From assembly GCF_946885855.1 (NCBI RefSeq), contig NZ_CAMPHH010000178.1:1-7119 (forward strand): DNA of 7,119 nucleotides, read 5' to 3'. The DNA comes from an uncultured Actinotalea sp. (GTDB lineage Bacteria; Actinomycetota; Actinomycetes; Actinomycetales; Cellulomonadaceae). Shown here one piece after another: positions 5,489 through 7,119 of the stretch (its first letter is position 1; each line of letters opens with the position of its first letter). The notes under the pieces are model-generated. The model made no database searches and was not told the DNA's origin. It saw only the letters and a list, made by a program, of their open reading frames with translations. Position numbers and translations under genes: made by a program.

Positions 5489-7040
5489 CCAGCTGTCCAG
5501 CGAGGGCGTCGTGGCGCCGGGCGCTGTCCTCGTCGAGGTGGACGATCGTGACCGTCTTCCCCTTCGCGGCGTACTTGGTCGTGATCGCGTCGAGCGTCGC
5601 AACCGTCGATGCGTCCCAGATGTGGGCGTCGGACATGTCGATGACCACGTGCGCCGGGTCGCCCGCGTAGTCGAACTGGTACACGAGGTCGTTCGAGGAC
5701 GCGAAGAAGAGCTCGCCCGTCACGGCGTAGACGGCGACGCCGTCGTCGTCGGTGTCGTCCAGGCGCGTCACCTCGGTGAGGTGGGCGACCCGGCGCGCGA
5801 AGGCGACCATCGCCACCAGCACCCCCGCCAGGACGCCGTAGGCCAGGTTGTGCGTCGCGACGGTCACGACGACGGTGGTCAGCATCACGACGGTCTCGCT
5901 GCGCGGCATGCTGCGCAGGGTTCGCAGGGAGTGCCAGTCGAACGTGGCGACGGACACCATGATCATGACCGCGACGAGCGCCGCCATCGGGATCACGGCC
6001 ACGAGGTCGCCCGCGCCGACGACGAGCGCCAGCAGGAACGCACCGGCCAGGAACGTCGAGATGCGCGTCCGTGCGCCCGACGCCTCCACGTTGATCATCG
6101 TCTGGCCGATCATCGCGCAGCCGCCCATCCCGCCGAAGAAGCCGCTGAGGACGTTCGCCGCGCCCTGGCCCCAGCTCTCGCGGGTCTTGTCGGAGTGCGT
6201 GTCCGTGACGTCGTCGACGAGCTTGGCGGTCAGGAGCGACTCCAGCAGGCCGACGAAGGCCATGGTCAGCGCGTAGGGGGCGATGATCCGTAGGGTCTCC
6301 AGGTTCACCGGCACGTCCGGCACGAGCAGCTCCGGCAGCGACCGGGGGAGCTCGCCCTCGTCGCCCACGGTCGGCACCGCGATCGCCGCGACGACGGTCG
6401 TCACCGTGAGCAGCGCGATGGCGACGAGCGGAGCGGGCACGGCCGAGGTCAGTCGCGGCAGGTACACCATGATCGCCAGGCCGACGGCGACCAACGGGTA
6501 CACCGCCGTGGGCACGCCCGTCAGGTGGGGGACCTGTGCGAGGAAGATGAGGATCGCCAGCGCGTTGACGAAGCCCACCATGACCGAGCGTGGGATGAAC
6601 CGCATGAGCCGCGCGACCCCGCTGAGGCCGAGCACCACCTGCAGCACGCCGGCCAGGATCACCGTCGCCAGGAGGTAGTCGAGCCCGTGCTCACGGGCCA
6701 CCGGTGCGACGACGAGGGCGATGGCGCCGGTCGCGGCGGAGATCATCGCGGGACGTCCGCCGAGAAACGCGATCGACACGGCCATGACGAAGGAGGAGAA
6801 GAGCCCGACACGCGGGTCGACACCCGCGATGATCGAGAAGGAGATCGCCTCCGGGATGAGGGCGAGCGCCACGACGAGGCCGGCGAGGACCTCCGTGCGG
6901 AGCCGTCGCGGGGAGCGCAGGGCGGCGAGGACGGAGTGGCTCTCGTCGGCCTCGGGGACGCGGGGGTGCGTCCCGCTGCGCCGGGTCGAGGCGACGTCCG
7001 CGAGGGCGTCGTCCGGCACGGTCGGGTCGGAGTTCGTCAC
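5475..7040 (-). CDS. SulP family (SLC26A-like) inorganic anion transporter with STAS domain
   Basis: A 521-residue inner-membrane transporter. After a hydrophilic, acidic N-terminus (1-50) a long run of hydrophobic segments begins with [31 protein letters not shown] (about 53-83), the family's TM1/TM2 entry. Next come [21 protein letters not shown] (TM3, about 94-114) and further membrane segments to about residue 415. Residues 261-330 hold the conserved core: [16 protein letters not shown], then [28 protein letters not shown] and GARTRIST. A cytoplasmic STAS domain follows (about 433-515), with [14 protein letters not shown] and [20 protein letters not shown]. SulP proteins carry sulfate, bicarbonate or other anions and dicarboxylates; neither sequence nor neighbours (no carbonic anhydrase or sulfate assimilation gene) fixes the substrate. 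The GTG start at 7040 is the best available, as no other ATG or GTG gives a better N-terminus before TM1 except a GTG at codon 8, but no strong Shine-Dalgarno is visible upstream. The gene converges on rnj and appears monocistronic within the window. Confidence 0.94.
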   Translation of the reverse strand: MTNSDPTVPDDALADVASTRRSGTHPRVPEADESHSVLAALRSPRRLRTEVLAGLVVALALIPEAISFSIIAGVDPRVGLFSSFVMAVSIAFLGGRPAMISAATGAIALVVAPVAREHGLDYLLATVILAGVLQVVLGLSGVARLMRFIPRSVMVGFVNALAILIFLAQVPHLTGVPTAVYPLVAVGLAIMVYLPRLTSAVPAPLVAIALLTVTTVVAAIAVPTVGDEGELPRSLPELLVPDVPVNLETLRIIAPYALTMAFVGLLESLLTAKLVDDVTDTHSDKTRESWGQGAANVLSGFFGGMGGCAMIGQTMINVEASGARTRISTFLAGAFLLALVVGAGDLVAVIPMAALVAVMIMVSVATFDWHSLRTLRSMPRSETVVMLTTVVVTVATHNLAYGVLAGVLVAMVAFARRVAHLTEVTRLDDTDDDGVAVYAVTGELFFASSNDLVYQFDYAGDPAHVVIDMSDAHIWDASTVATLDAITTKYAAKGKTVTIVHLDEDSARRHDALAGQLGAGH

Positions 7041-7119
7041 GCAGGGGTCCGTTCGGTCGTGGGCGCGGCCCAGCGGATCACCCGCACAGGACGGGTGGGA
7101 GGTCGGCCAGGGGGCGCAC
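7041..7119. other. Upstream region of the SulP gene
   Basis: These 79 bases should carry the SulP 5' leader, read on the minus strand. I see no TANNNT -10 at a useful distance and no strong ribosome binding site. A small inverted repeat, CACCCG (7079-7084) and CGGGTG (7092-7097) with a 7-nt loop, lies about 40 bases upstream of the start and could be an operator half-site pair or a chance GC hairpin. No gene start is recognisable on either strand. Confidence 0.3.

Noticed and set aside
5478..6293. Plus-strand open frame opposite the SulP gene.
   Set aside because: Its composition (Arg, His, Asp, Val) is that of a shadow frame, and the opposite strand encodes an intact membrane transporter.

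Overview
The window is very GC-rich and reads as chromosomal DNA of a high-GC actinomycete. GTG starts are common, the third codon position is strongly G/C, and a DUF222-HNH gene of the type abundant in Actinomycetota is present. Cellulomonas-like Micrococcales would fit, but this is an inference from gene content and composition only. There are four full-length protein genes and no tRNA, rRNA, CRISPR or recognisable transposase.

Layout. Positions 1-231 hold no gene I can support; they contain a 16-bp perfect hairpin terminator (94-128) and a degenerate 20-nt tandem repeat (about 151-210). A DUF222-HNH nuclease-like gene runs leftward (232-1782). A divergent intergenic region (1783-2001) holds a near-perfect actinobacterial LexA/SOS-box palindrome (1836-1853) next to the HNH gene, a 23-nt tandem duplication (1903-1948), and a TANNNT -10 element just before the next gene. 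Two rightward genes follow: prfC (peptide chain release factor 3, 2002-3660) and rnj (ribonuclease J, 3715-5403), 54 nt apart and plausibly co-transcribed. A short GC-hairpin region (5404-5474) separates rnj from a convergent SulP-family anion transporter with a C-terminal STAS domain (5475-7040, minus strand). The stop codon of that transporter lies inside an exact 14-nt tandem duplication. The last 79 bases are the upstream region of the transporter.

How the genes work together. prfC and rnj both act on the translation/mRNA-turnover machinery: RF3 recycles class I release factors, and RNase J matures and degrades RNA. Their adjacency may be functional or incidental. The HNH gene appears to be an accessory, possibly DNA-damage-induced gene, and the SulP transporter is an independent unit. 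I did not find a clearly new multi-gene system. The observation most worth testing is the SOS-type operator in front of the HNH gene.
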